The notes: a model not told the origin generated them from the sequence alone. A stretch of 64,000 nt of DNA from Blepharisma stoltei (GCA_914767885.1 CAJZBQ010000024.1:620001-684000), one strand, 5' to 3'. Counted from the first letter of the stretch, positions 1 through 13,680 are shown. Program-made: numbers and translations.

Positions 1-83
1 AATATTTCCTCAGCAACATTCAACAAAGCTAATAAACTTTCAACTTCTGGCTTCAGGCTATTTATTGCTCCTCTATTTTCCAT
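1..83 (-). CDS. 5' end of a gene running off the left edge
   Basis: An ATG at 83..81 on the minus strand opens a frame that stays open to the window edge (MENRGAINSLKPEVESLLAL...). It starts 17 bp from the stop codon of the protease gene, which is typical spacing here. Too little protein is present (27 residues, helical and Leu/Glu-rich) to name a family. Confidence rests on the open frame, the ATG and the spacing only. Confidence 0.5.
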   Translation of the reverse strand, partial: MENRGAINSLKPEVESLLALLNVAEEI

Positions 84-100
84 AAAATTAAATTTAAAAA

Positions 101-1880
<1,780 letters not shown>

Positions 1881-1913
1881 TTTGTCGAAAACTTTTTTCT
1901 CGTCAGTTATTTA

Positions 1914-2267
1914 GTCGAAAAATAATAATTGTTTGAAGAGCAAGTGAACAAAGCATTTTTGTTAGTTCACAGAGGAGGTAAATTTTTTAAAAAATTTATA
2001 TATAAATTCTATAGTAAATGTTTTTTTCGAAATCTAAAAATTCATATTCAATAAAGCAAATATTAATTTAATTTGTAAAATGTATGTTTTAAAATGCAAA
2101 CTGTTTAAAAATAAACAGAGTTAGCTAGAGATTTCATTATAATAATTACTATTTATATATCAAAATAATTTTTTTAAAAATATTTTTGTTCACTCATGGA
2201 GGGTTGGCTTTCGGCCAAAAAATAGAGAGTTCTCCAATAGTTTTTTTTTTGCTCATAGAGGAGGGAT
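1914..2267 (-). mobile_element. C-rich-TIR MITE, decayed copy
   Basis: Lies between TTA repeats at 1911-1913 and 2268-2270. It retains the family's core (TTAGCTAGAGATTTCATTATAAT) and the GTTCACTCATGGAGG inner repeat, but both outer C/G runs have eroded. It lies upstream of the protease start codon, possibly in its promoter or an unseen first exon. Confidence 0.7.
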
Positions 2268-2429
2268 TTAGGAATTTCTGCTAGAGAAAAATCATGACTA
2301 AAAGACATAATCGGAATTTTTTTATGTTGTGGCTGTGAAATAGGCATTTGCTGGCAGTTAAAAATTTGAACTAGTAAAAGAAGTCAAATTTTCATATTTA
2401 AATTTTATGAAAAGTGTTTGTTAATTAAA

Positions 2430-4178
2430 TTAACTCTTTTTGAAATTACGAGGAAAAGGTGATACTTTTTTTGAAATAGATACATCAATTTTATATGAGC
2501 TTGCTGATCGAGGTCTATTTTCTGTTGTTATCAAGCAATTTTCACATTTCGTATTACTGCTCTCAGAGAGACCTGAACTCTCTGGGATTGATTTTGGGTT
2601 AATTTTAAATATAATTGGCTTTAGACTCAGTGATTTTTCTGTTTCTTCATCTGAATCAGTCTGCTTTCATTGAGAAAATCCTATGATCCTCTTCGTTTGT
2701 GGAGTTTTCTCCATCAAATCAATTGGCTTTTGGCTAAAATTGCAGTTTAAACTAGATACTGAGCCGAATTTTGGAATAAACTGTTTTTGAGAGCTCTTAA
2801 ATTCATTTGAAGTTTCCTGGCTTAACTTAATACCATTATTGTTTTCAACTCCAAGGCCATTAACTGCTCCAGCATTATTTCATATTGAAATAACTTCTTT
2901 TTCATATTTCATTGTCTGATTGTCAGAGCTATCATTGAGGTAATTGATATTTATTGCCTCGCTCTTCCATTTTCTTCTGTTATATATTCTTTTCTTTTTA
3001 TCAAAATTCAAACATTTTGATGAAACACTTTCTGGGTTTTTTGAATTTAATTCCAAAATAGACTCAGATGAAGGGTTTCTTTTGATCTTATTCAATTTCA
3101 CCTCATTGCCCGTTTCAAGCTGAGGGATGCTATCAAGATCATCATTGTTACACTGCTCTTGCTTTTTAATGGTTTTTAGAGAGTGATACAATGGATATGC
3201 ATTTATTGTATAGCAAGCTAGTGAGTTATTTAGTTAGTTAAATGTTATGTTAGCCAGAGGGTAAACCCACTAGCCTTTGCCCATTTTGGCCACAAAAGGT
3301 CACCCTTTTGGATTGCCGATCTGAACTACCTGCCCAAGGGATTAGCTCCCTAGGGCCACCCACCATCTGTAGAGTGCCCTGATGGTCCTGATTAGAGAAG
3401 CCTATTTAGTAAGTAAAATCTATCAAAAAAAAGCCTTCGGTGGAGAAACTAAGGATTAGCTTCCTATCTTAGAGCAATCTCTTGCAGATGTTCTTTATTC
3501 CTGATACAAAGACTAAGTGGGTGCGAACCCTATCAAGTCCATCTGGCAGGGACAAGAAAACCTAGAACTTCCCTCTTCAGCAGATATTCCCAAGCCTGGA
3601 GGTCTAATTCAAAGTGAAAGGCACTGTTTTTAGCTTCATCGCTATGTCTCCTGCCTGCTCTATAAGAATTGCGCCAAAATGGACAGAGGCCCTGCTTTCA
3701 GCTTCATCAGGATGGCTCCTAACTGCTCCATATGAGTACTCCTCGTAGTCAAATCTCCCATCAATGTCCCCATTTATTTCTTCTTTATATAGCAAGGAAT
3801 TTGAGTCCTAGACCTCACATGTATGATTTTAATACGCTCCATGGATATCACATTTAGCTGTGGCTCCTTAGGCGATTCACATATAGGTGACCCAGGAGGA
3901 TTTGTACGAGGCGAAAATGATTTTCTTATTCCACTTTGAGCGCTTGTTGTACTGGCAGGTGAGATGTCAGTATATTCTTTTGTGAACATTTTTCGAAGGT
4001 TCATAAGGGCTTGCTCTCTACCTTCTCCAGTTGGCGAGCATATTTTAAAGGTTCCAGATCTTGTATGGATATAGGTTTTACTTTTAGCTGCCGAAATTGG
4101 GCGCCTTCTTAACATCTGGATTTTAGAATTTGCTGGCTTGATTTCAAGTTGAGGAATCTCTTTCTTATGAATTCTCAT
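2430..4178 (-). CDS. Hypothetical Ser/Asn-rich protein, split by an insertion
   Basis: Reads MRIHKKEIPQLEIKPANSKIQ... from an ATG at 4178 and continues to a TAA at 2430-2432, using TGA as Trp twice (ISI-W-NNAG and FSQ-W-KQTD). A 570-bp element interrupts the frame; joining its TATAGCAAG duplication gives CYTINAYPLYHSLK in frame and a product of about 389 residues. The sequence is low-complexity, basic and serine-rich, without a domain I recognise. It may be a regulatory or cytoskeletal protein, but no function can be assigned. The ATG was chosen because further upstream only a TTG is available in frame. Confidence 0.65.
3218..3787 (-). mobile_element. Retroposon-like insertion (IES) with 9-bp duplication
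   Basis: Flanked by TATAGCAAG (3209-3217 and 3788-3796), which contains TA. On the minus strand it starts AAAGAAGAAATAAATGGGG and ends AACTAACTAAATAACTCACT. Precise removal restores the hypothetical gene at 2430-4178. It carries a B-box-like GGTTCGCACCC (weak evidence for a Pol III origin). Confidence 0.7.
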
Positions 4179-4475
4179 TAATATTATATACAGTAAATGA
4201 CTTCTCAAATATTTATCATTTAGGAAATAAAATAGCGTTAAGAAAATTTTTATTTATGGTCGTAAGTTATGATTTGACTACTTAAAATTTTATTTATTAA
4301 TTTTATTATCAAAAGGGAAATAGAAAGTCTACTGATAAATTATTTATAACGCTTGACATATTTAGTTACATTTAAATTCAAATAGTTATGAGATTATTAA
4401 TTGATTGATTTTTATGATGTTTACCTTATAACTTTAAAGAGCAGGCGAATTATATTTAAAAATTAATTTTCCTCA
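4179..4475. other. Intergenic, AT-rich
   Basis: No gene or RNA recognised between the hypothetical gene start and the MITE at 4476. It probably holds the promoter of the 2430-4178 gene. Confidence 0.4.
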
Positions 4476-4860
4476 CTCCCCCCCCCCCCCTCCGTGAGCG
4501 AACAAAACCATTAGAAAAATCGGCATTTTTTGACCAAAAACCCACCCTCCGTGAGTGAACAAAAATTTTTTTAATAGAAAAAATTTTAATGGAAAAAAAT
4601 TTTGATATATAAGTGATAATTAGTATAATGAAATCTAGAGCTAATTCTGTTTAATTTTAAACAAATTGCTTTTTTTAAAACATAAATTTTGCAAATTAAA
4701 TTAATATTTGCTTCCCAATTTTTGCAAATTAGGATTTTTTTAAATTTCGAAAAAAATATTTTTTATAAAATTTATATATAAATTTTTTTTAAAAAAAAAA
4801 ATTAACCCCCCTCCGTGAGCGAACAAAATTTTTTTGTTCGCTCACGGAGGGGGGGGGGAG
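4476..4860 (+). mobile_element. C-rich-TIR MITE, full-length copy
   Basis: A 385-bp element between TCA repeats (4473-4475, 4861-4863). Left end: C-run, then CCTCCGTGAGCGAACAAA twice in direct orientation about 55 bp apart. Right end: the same motif followed by its inverted copy, forming a hairpin. The core contains TTAGTATAATGAAATCTAG. It is nearly identical to the copy at 63058-63444, so the family moved recently. Confidence 0.9.
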
Positions 4861-4863
4861 TCA

Positions 4864-5206
4864 GTGAGATTTTATTACAAAAATGAAAAAATCAATAAAT
4901 ATTAAGTTAAGGAATATTATCATTAATTTGCCGAAAATTCGAATTCTTTGTAATAAATTAATTACTCATTTTTTTCAATTTGAAGATTGTCTAAAAATGG
5001 ATAAACTTCTCCTAGCTCCCGCTTGGCTAGCGAGTAAAATTTTTTTGTATTTAATAATCCAAGTTGCAAATATTTGTAAAGGAAAATCTTATTTAATTTA
5101 ATTTATTTTAAGATTGCAAGCTAGCTAAACTGCAGAGATTTCATTATTATATAATTAACTATAATTTATTTCAAAAAATGATAAGATTAAAAGAATTTTT
5201 GCTTTT
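4864..5206. other. Intergenic, AT-rich
   Basis: Only a lysine/isoleucine-rich open frame (4883-5101) without family resemblance; I see no supported gene. Confidence 0.4.
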
Positions 5207-6958
5207 TTAAAATAATGATTTTTCTGCTTTTTTTTTCGCTAACCATGAGGGGATTAAGCTTTTACTTCCAGTATAAAGTACTTTATAAATTTCTCCCATC
5301 TGTTCTGAGCTCGCAAGTCTCTCATATTCTATATCTAATTGTGCACCTTTTTCAGCATTATTTTGTGTTTTAAGATAATCTACTCTAGCCCCTATTCCCA
5401 TAGACTCTAAAAAAAAGCCTTGAGGTATCGGCCCAATAGTTCTTAAATCTGTATAAGTATCAGCAACAGCTTTCAAAGTTGAAAAATCGACGTAAGCGCT
5501 CAAATCAACTTTTCCAGGCATCTGGAGTCATTTATCAGCGTCAAGCTTTTCATGGCCTTTGATTCCCTATATAGCAAATACTCTTATTGAATTAGAAGCC
5601 TTAACTTTTACATTTGGAGCTCGTAACACTAGGTCTTAAGGGCCATTATTACTCACCGCTAGTGATGACAAGACAGTTTATTTTTGTATATATCACGCCC
5701 TTCGTCTTGAACAAAACGTCTTCAATACGATTGCACCCAATTAACTTGCGTCTCCTATACTGGAGTTAGATTAGCTGAGGACTTGCTTCCATCTTGCCTT
5801 AGATGAACCACCCCTCTGTTGACTTTGAATTACGCAAAGACTCGGATAGCCTACATTACTCAGTCTCCGTCCCAGAAGCCAAAGTCCGTTGACCCTAGTG
5901 TAGAACTTGACCTTAATAAAGCCCCTAGGCGGAGGAGTAAAAATCTCACTTGGATAGAAAAATTACCTAAATAAAAGTAGCTCAAGGCCGGGCTAATTCC
6001 ATTTTTTTTTGGATATTTTTTCTCTTATTGAATTAGAAAATGAATGATTTTCTCCATAATCAATAATTATTCCTGCTCCAACAGTAGAGTTAATGAAATC
6101 ACATATTTGAGTCATCAAACTGACTGATACTGGAGATAATTCTATTCGATTTCCTTCAAAAAGCTGTATGCTCGCTTCTCCTGAAAATCGTTTTTCTGGC
6201 TTAAGGATATTTTTTACATTTTGGTTTGGTCCGTTACTTCTTATTAATTGAAAATCATCATTTTCTGTCAAATTAACCTGCACCTCACATCATCCTTGCT
6301 GCTCTGAAAATTCGAAAATGTAAATAGGAAGGGCATCAAAAAGTTCGTGCCCGATAACTATTGCTGGATATCCTTTAAGTGCTTTATTGTAGAGATCCCT
6401 CATTTTTTCAAATGAATCATATCAAAGAAATGAGGTATGTTCATAAAATAACTTATCAATTCCATCCTCACTTTGGCTTCATGTTTTTAATCCTCAATCT
6501 TTGAATACTTTTTCAATGTTTTCTTTTTGAATTTTTCTCAAGGCAGCACTGACATCAACTAAATGAATGCTTAACCCCGATAAGCAATCTAGGCTTTTCA
6601 GGGTTCTAAGTATATCGCATGTTAATGTGCCTCTACCAGGTCCTAATTCAATTAAATTTCATCTAAATGGATTTTTGAACTTCTGCTGAACATGGTTGAG
6701 CCAAACTCCAATCATTTCACCAAATAATTGAGAAATTTCAGGAGAAGTAATAAAATCTCCTTTTCGACCAAACACATCTCCTTGGCAATAATATCCATAT
6801 TGTGGATGAGCCAAGCATTGCTCCATATATTGTGCAAATGATAGAGGACCGTTTGAAATGATTTGCTTTGTTAAATGCTCTTTTAGCTCGTCTTTTTTTG
6901 GCTGAAGGGACTTTATAATTGTTCCTCTAGGACCTCGAAAAAATCTTCTTAAAAGCAT
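5207..6958 (-). CDS. NDUFAF7: NDUFAF7-like mitochondrial protein arginine methyltransferase
   Basis: Complex I assembly factor that dimethylates an arginine of NDUFS2 in other eukaryotes. Seen: a basic mitochondrial-type N-terminus (MLLRRFFRGPRG), the start block HPQYGYYCQGDVFGRKGDFITSPEISQLFGE, the SAM-binding LIELGPGRGTL, the family motif GHELFDALPIYIFE and a C-terminal PGKVDLSAYVDF. TGA encodes Trp in at least five places (for example FRWNLIELGPG). A retroposon-like element at 5598-6021 is inserted exactly at an exon/intron border; removing it and the 15-nt intron GTATTTGCTATATAG joins NSI-R to GIKGHEKL. The product is about 431 residues, normal for the family. Assignment is strong. Confidence 0.9.
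5598..6021 (-). mobile_element. Retroposon-like insertion (IES) with 17-bp duplication
   Basis: Bounded by CTCTTATTGAATTAGAA at 5581-5597 and 6022-6038. The duplication contains TA and straddles the 5' splice site of an NDUFAF7 intron. On the minus strand it begins after A-rich sequence with AAAATGGAATTAGCC and ends GTAAAAGTTAAGGC. Removing one repeat plus the insert restores both exon and intron. Confidence 0.8.
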
Positions 6959-7749
6959 GAAGTCAAATAATATATAAAGATGAAATTTTTGAGATGGGCT
7001 GGCGATTCAACGCTAAATTGTTTATAAAATTTAAATAATTCAAATTTACAAAGGTGATTTTTAAATTTTAAATTAAATATGACTATTGTAAAACATTACA
7101 ACTAAAATAAAAATAATCAGCGAGTAGTTCAAATATTTTGGGGAAATAAAAAAATTGAACAGAAATATCAGAATACAAGCTTGCTAATCTACTTTTTAAA
7201 AGATGAAAACTGCACAATAAAGCTTTTATAGAAAATTGCACATTAAATTCAAAATTAATGGTTCCAAAACTCAATCCTCATTAAAAATTCTTGAGTAATT
7301 TTGTTTAGCAACATAAATCTCTCTGTTTTAGATTTTTCAACAATCTTTGAATAATCTTATGCAAAATGTCAAGAAAAATTCACTGTAAGCTCGAAACCAA
7401 GGTAATTTACAAATACGAAAAATGCAAACCTAAACATCGATTAAATCCTTAAACTTAGAAACTCAAGATAATCAAAATTGATATAGAGCTAAAGACTCGA
7501 TAATTATTTTGAAAAACTATTGATGAATCAAAGTCCATAAATTATAAAGAGTGAGTTTAAAAGATTAATGAGAAATGAGCTACTAATATATTCTTTTAAG
7601 CCTTGCACTTTAATTTAAACCTCAGGATATTAACTATCTACATTAAGAAACCCTAAATTTATACCACATTAAGTAAATTCTCAATGGCTAGGATTGTTTT
7701 AATTAATACCATTGAGCAGTTGTTTGTCAATCTATAATATAAATTTATT
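6959..7749. other. Intergenic between divergent genes
   Basis: About 790 bp of AT-rich DNA between the NDUFAF7 start and the ABC transporter start. I see no open frame with family resemblance, no RNA gene and no terminal-repeat element. Confidence 0.5.
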
Positions 7750-10700
7750 ATGAATTCAAATAATAAGCGCCTAGCAAAGCCTGGGTTTATTAGCAGGATT
7801 ATTGTTTGATGACTCTACCCACTTGCATGAAACTCTGTAAAAGAAAGTAAAAAAGATGAGAAATACCTCCAGCCAATTCTCGAAGGCCTAAGGCCAGATG
7901 AAAATAGTAAGAAACTACAAAAAGCTTGGGAAAATGAAATGTCTTTGAAAAATCCAAGCTTTATGAGAGCTTTATTTAAAGCATTCGGTTACGATTATTT
8001 GAAAATAGGAATTCCATTTACTATAAGCTTGTTTGGAAATTTAGGGATTTCAATATTACTTACTCCCCCCTCCGTGAGCGAAAAAAAAAAATTTTTCGCT
8101 CAAGGAGGTGGGTTAATTTTTTTTTAAAACTTTTATAATAATTTTTTTTTTCAAAATTTAAAAACATTCTAATTTGTAAAATTTGAGTAGTAAAAATTAA
8201 TTTAATTTGCAAAATTTATGTTTTAAAATGCAAGCTGTTTAAAATTAACCAGAATTAGAGAGATTTCATTATACTAATTTTCACAAAATTTTTTTTTTTC
8301 TCATAAAATAATTTTTGTTCGCTCACTGAGGGTGGGTTCTTGGTCAAAAATAGGAATTTTTTTCCAATGGTTTTGCTCGCTCACGGAGGGGGGAGTTAGC
8401 AAAATAATAGATTATTTTGAAAATGAAGAAGCTGGGCTATGGGTAGCTGCAGTTTATTCAATTCTTTTACTAATTGTATCTGTTATTGCTTTTATTCAAA
8501 ACGAAAGAGGATATTTAGAATCAATGTTGCTAGGCATCAAAATAGAAAGCTCAATATCCTTATTGTTATACGAAAACACATTAGCATTTTCCGCAAATTC
8601 TTTAGGCCCGAAATCTTCTCAAGGGAAAATTGTCAACTTAGTTTCATCAGATATTGAAAATTTCCGAAATTTATCAATGACAGTATCCATATGGGTCTTT
8701 CCAATTTACTTTATCGCTGCCATGGTCACAATTGCATTTTTTCTAGGCTGGGCCGGAGTTATAGGTCTTACTTTGGTTCTTTTTAGTTTTCCTATGCAAA
8801 TGTTTTTATCAAGAATGACTTCAAGAAAATTAAACAAAACAAGCAAATACATTGACAGTAGGATCAACTTAATTAGCAATATATTTGACGGAATAAGAAT
8901 TATCAAACTTTATGGCTGGGAGGTTCCATTTATGAATATGATCAGTCTTATAAGAGGATATGAAATTTCTGAGTATTGGAAGAGCACAATTTTGAAAATT
9001 TTTGCCTATGGAGTCAATATAAGTGGCCAAGGAATAATCATTCTTATCACTTTTGCACTATACATTCGCATAAGCGGTCCACTTGAATATAGCAATATTT
9101 ATTGCGGAATGAGCATACTGATGATATCATATTCTTATATGACAGGAAATGTCGCATTAGGAATGCTTCAAAGAGGGCTTTACATATCCACATGCAATAG
9201 GACTAAAGAAGCATTGATGTCTCAGCACGTCAAGAAGTATCCTCACCAAGAGAATGCAATAGGAGCCATCTCATTTAGAGAAGTAAATTCCAGCTGAGCT
9301 CCTATGCCTGAGACGGCACCAGATCCAAAACTAACACATGGATTTGTGTCAACTTTAGATAATATTGATGAAAGCCTTGGAGGTTATAATTTCACTGTCG
9401 AGCCAGGTGAACTTTGTGCTGTTATAGGAAGTGTTGGCTCTGGAAAAACTAAATTGTTACATACCATTCTTGGAGATTTGCACATTAAAATGGCGACGCA
9501 TGTCAAAATGCCTAATTATCGCGGTCTGAACCTTAAGACTCATATTGGAACAGACACAAAGCTGAGTTTGAGAATATAGAGCGTTTTCTGCAGCTTGAAA
9601 TGGATGATCCCAAGGCTGTGGCCATGCCACATGGTGCAGTTTTTTTCCTGCTGCTTTTAAACCAAGGCACTTCGACACCCATCAAACTCTAATGAGCTAA
9701 TGTCAAGCTACCACCAATTTCCCGTCAGAAGGCCTCAGAAGTCGATAAATCACTCACTCACTCAAGACTGAACCCATTGGTTATTATCAGATCTAATTGG
9801 CAGTTCTTCGCAAAGCGGACAAATTGCCCAATATGCGACCTGGTAAGTATCTAACTAATTATTCTTGGAGAAAACATTTATATACGGAGGAGAAATAAAA
9901 ATGGGAGGATCACTAGCATATGTAGAGCAAGAGCCCTGAATCATTGCAGGGACTGTAAAAGATAATATTTTGATGAGCGAGCCATATGAACAATCCAAAT
10001 ATGAAAGCGTTCTAAAATGCTGCTGTTTGGAAGAGGACGTAAATGCAATGTCAAATGGCGATAATACACATGTAGGAGAGCACGGATGCAATTTAAGTGG
10101 AGGACAAAGAGCCAGAATTTCTCTTGCTAGAGCAGTCTATGCTGACAAAGATATTTATCTGCTTGACGACCCTTTTAGTGCAGTTGACGCAAGAGTAGCT
10201 GAAAACATTTTAAAAGTATGTATAAAAGGTAGACTGAAAAGAAAAACCATCATTATGGTCACTAATCAGCTTTATTACCTTCCATTTTGTTCAAAAATCT
10301 TATTAGTTGACAATGGAAAAATCATCTTTGAAGGGAATTATGATAAATTAAGGCATGAAGAATGGGCTCTGGAAATGATTGGCAAAAATGGAGAAAATAA
10401 TCAAGATGATCGCACAAACTACCAAATCAAAGATATGAAAGAGGTTGCTAAAGATCCGGCATCAAAATCGCAAGATGAAACACAATCTGATGAAGAAGAG
10501 GACACAATAAGCTCAAAGGCAGTAAAACTCAGAGTTTATTTTCAATTTCTTAAAGCAGGCTTTAGGTCTTTTTGTGTACTATTGATATTTCTTTCTATAT
10601 GCGCTGTAGCTCAAACTGTATATATCATCATGCAATATTGGATTACCTACTGATGCTCAAAGAGTGATGGTGAACAGAAAAAGGCATTTTACCCATTAGT

Positions 10701-13623
10701 GCTTCTAGTTGCAACCCTTTGTGTATTTTTCACAGCATTTTGCCAAGGAGCTTTTATCATTAATGTCTTGCTATATGCTTCCAAGCTTCTGCACAACACT
10801 GTTTTTGCAAGATTACTGTTTGCACCAATAACATTTTACGATGAAAATCCTGGTGGAAAATTGCTTACTATCATGAAGGAGGGTTAATTTATTTTTAAAT
10901 TAATTTATAAAATTTTATAGTAATTTTATTTCGAAATTCCCAATTCAAATTTATTGGAAACAAATATTTATTTAATTTGTGAAATTTATGTTTTAAAATG
11001 CAAGCTGTTTAAAACTAAAGAGAATTAGCTAGAGATTTCATTATAATAATTAACACTTATATATCAAAATTTTATATTAAAAAATTTATTGTTCGCTCAC
11101 GGAGGTTCTGCTTTTGGGCATTTTTCCAATTTTTTTTACTTGCTCACGGAGAGGGGGTTAATATATTTTCAAGAGATATTTTTATTGTTGATGCGTTTGT
11201 TTCTGCAGGCCTTTCTGACTCTTTGAGAATGTTTTTGATTATTTTTGCGCTGCTTGTTACAACGGTTTATATTGTCCCTTATTCTCTTATAGTGATTGTT
11301 ATATATTTGTCCTTCTTTTATATGGGTCTCACACAAATAAAATGGCGATTTATCTGGCCAGTGCTCCTTCCAAACCCTCGGAGCTTTTGGGTCTAAGGGA
11401 TGCAGGGCTGCCAGGGGTGGGTTTTTCTTCCTAGCTGGGACACCACAGCAAAGTTTTTAACCATACATAGGCAAGGAAGCCAGAGTCTATATAGCAACTC
11501 CTCGCTTTTAGATGCAAAGAGTAATGGGGACCAGAAGAGTATTCGGGATTATGTTTTCTATTAGTTATCCAAGTACTTGGGTGCGTCTCTTAATATATAG
11601 CGATGTCGACAGAAAATGCGTTGTGCAAGCCGAAGCTTATGATGAGAAGTCTGAAGCTGATGAAGGCAGGGAGGGGTTGAAATAATCCCCGAAGACTCAT
11701 TTTAGTTTTATGTAATCTAATCTATATGGTTCATGTACTTTTAATTAACCTCCCTTTAAATTGGAAAAAAATTCTATAAAAAAATTACTATAAAAAAAAT
11801 TATAATTTTTTCATAAAATTAATTAATAAAATTTATCAATAGTACTCTCAATTAAAATATAGCAAGCTATATTTAATTTTTGATAATCAAAGATTTTTTT
11901 ATATAGAAAATATTTATTTTTACCGATAAAATAAAATTATCTATATAAAACTATGCCTAAAGAATGGAGTATTAGCGATATTTTATTCAAATTTAAAGGG
12001 GAGTAAGAGGATCAGGTATTTAAAACAGCTTGACTTAAGCAGCAGAAATCCTGTAAATGAGTGGTTTGGCATCACTTTTGATGGGCTAAGAACTATCAGA
12101 TGCTATAACTTTCATGGCTATTTTAAAAATGCTGCTATTTCAAAAGTAACTCAAGCTTTGCAGGTGAGTTTTAATTTTATTATCAATAGCCGCTGTCTGA
12201 TTTTATCTGGCTCCACTTGTGTAGGAGTATGCTTACTCCCCTATAAATTCATAATAGATGCTTTTTCTATTATCAAAATTAATTCAAAAACGTTTTTTAA
12301 AAGATCTTCAGCATTGCCTATTCGAAAGATTTTCTAAATAATGAAATCTATAGACTTTGCTAATTAATAGCGAGGGAGCTAGGGCTTAATGCTTTAATTA
12401 TTGTCGCATTTGTTGATAAAAGCAATGCAAGTCTTGCCAGTTTAAGCCTTAGCTTTACTTCAACAATCATGCAACTACTTCCATATTTGATTAGGACCAT
12501 AGTAGACACTGAAATCTACATGTCAAGTACTGAAAGGGTGAACCAATTCCGAAACATTTATCCGGAAGAAGACTCTGAAACTAAATCCTTAAATATCACA
12601 GAAGGTAAAATTGAGTTCAAAGATGTAACAATGAGATATAATGAACACTCTGAATTCATATTGAAAGGCGTATCTTTTGAAATTGAAGGCGGAAAGCGCT
12701 ATGGGGTGATTGGTAGGACTGGATCGGGCAAGAGCACTCTATTCCAAGTGCTTTTTAGGCTCTACCATATGCAGGATGGAGCTATTTATATTGATGGACA
12801 GGACATAAACACAGTAAGTCTAGCAAGTTTGAGAAAAAATATGTCGATTATCCCACAAATACCGTTTATATTTACAGAGACTTTGAGAAATAATCTTGAT
12901 CCTTTGCATGAGCATACAGATGAAGATTTGCTTGATGCACTTGACTCCGTGAGCCTTTCTTATTATTTTCAATGTTTTAACGGTTTAGACACCCAATTGG
13001 CAAGCAATTTCTCGATATCTGCAGGGCAAAAACAATTAATTTGCCTTGCAAGAGCTATTCTAAGACAAAATAAAATTCTGGTAATTGATGAGGCTACAGC
13101 TTTCACAGATGGTCAAACTGATGAGCTCATCCAGAATATTATTTCTGAAAAATTCAAAGGATCAACAGTTTTAACCATTGCCCATAGGCTATCAACAATA
13201 ATTAATTATGACGGCATTATACTGATCGATGGAGGAGAAATCATGAAAATAGGAAAACCTGATGAAATGATAGAGAAGAGAAGAATAACGATGAGGGAGA
13301 TGACCAAGAAAGGACGGTCAGACATTGAATTTGCCTTAAGGCCGCAATACGAAAGCATGACTTGTTCTAGATTAACTCTCAGTTCAATTCAAGAAACCCC
13401 GATGAGCCTCACACCAATTGCACCTCAACCTGCAAGTCCAATCAGCCATGTAGTAAAGAAAAATGCTGCGTTTTCAGAATATACAGCATACCGTGGACTG
13501 ACTTATAAAAGAATTCAGTCCAGAGGTGAAGGCGATACAACTTTTTTGAAGTCTCAGTATGAAAGCATTACTGGAAGTATCAGAAGCAGTATTAGGAGAT
13601 TTGAATCCATTAACATTCTTTAA
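7750..13623 (+). CDS. ABCC/MRP-type ABC transporter, interrupted by six IESs
   Basis: Full ABC exporter of the multidrug-resistance-associated family, in a membrane. Order: short N-terminus (MNSNNKRLAKPGFISRI...), TMD1, NBD1 (Walker A GSVGSGKT, signature LSGGQ, Walker B DIYLLDDPF), linker with an acidic stretch, TMD2, NBD2 (Walker A GRTGSGKST, signature-like ISAGQ, Walker B KILVIDEAT, H-loop IAHRLST), then an 80-residue Ser/Thr-rich tail. Six insertions (8061-8396, 9486-9878, 10866-11158, 11321-11724, 11747-12004, 12234-12379) each join at a short repeat, giving LLSKIIDYF, HIIYGGEIKMGG, KLLNIFSRD, FYMVHVLLIKRIRYL and CLGLNAL. The sum leaves 1347 codons plus stop. TGA at EQEP-W, VNSS-W and elsewhere is Trp. 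Substrate unknown. Confidence 0.9.
8063..8395 (-). mobile_element. C-rich-TIR MITE (IES) in TMD1 of the ABC transporter
   Basis: A 333-bp element, TTA repeats at 8060-8062 and 8396-8398. Ends are CTCCCCCCTCCGTGAGCG and its complement, with the hairpin end on the left. Joining the TTA copies gives GISILLSKIIDYFENE in frame. Confidence 0.92.
9486..9878 (+). mobile_element. IES in NBD1, probable retroposon relic
   Basis: 393 bp between TA at 9486-9487 and TA at 9879-9880. Joining gives LGDLHIIYGGEIKMGGSLAYV, with normal spacing for an MRP NBD1. It starts AAAATGGCGACGC like the other retroposon-like elements and ends GTAAGTATCTAACTAATTA, but a clean long target duplication is not visible. Confidence 0.65.
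10868..11157 (-). mobile_element. C-rich-TIR MITE (IES), left end deleted
   Basis: Lies between TTA at 10865-10867 and 11158-11160. The core and right end are typical; the left outer hairpin arm is missing and starts at GGAGGGTTAATT. Joining gives GKLLNIFSRDIFIVD, the expected start of TMD2's conserved FSRD block. Confidence 0.85.
11326..11722 (+). mobile_element. Retroposon-like insertion (IES) with 7-bp duplication
   Basis: Bounded by TATATGG (11319-11325, 11723-11729). Near its start is AAATAAAATGGCGATTTATC, the shared 5' motif; the body is GC-richer than its surroundings. Removal, together with the MITE at 11749, gives FYMVHVLLIKRIRYLKQL in frame. Confidence 0.7.
11749..12003. mobile_element. 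Second MITE family (IES), termini CCTCCCTTTAAATT
   Basis: A 255-bp AT-rich element with imperfect inverted ends (CCTCCCTTTAAATTGG versus CAAATTTAAAGGGGAG) and TAA on both sides (11746-11748, 12004-12006). Its interior does not match the main MITE family. Confidence 0.75.
12236..12379. mobile_element. Small AT-rich IES with CTCCC-type ends
   Basis: Between TA at 12234-12235 and 12380-12381. Short inverted ends (ACTCCC / GGGAGC). Removal joins GVCL to GLNALIIVAFVDKS in frame in TMD2. Confidence 0.75.
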
Positions 13624-13680
13624 TGCAAAATTAATTTTAGTTTAATCTGCTCCTTTTGATTATTATTAAATTTAAAATTT

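Noticed and set aside
4883-5101. Lys/Ile-rich frame next to a MITE
   Set aside because: Low complexity, no conservation signal and located directly after a mobile element.
7750-13623. Reading the ABC transporter pieces as a pseudogene
   Set aside because: All six interruptions can be removed at short repeats with the frame kept over 1347 codons and all ABC motifs intact.
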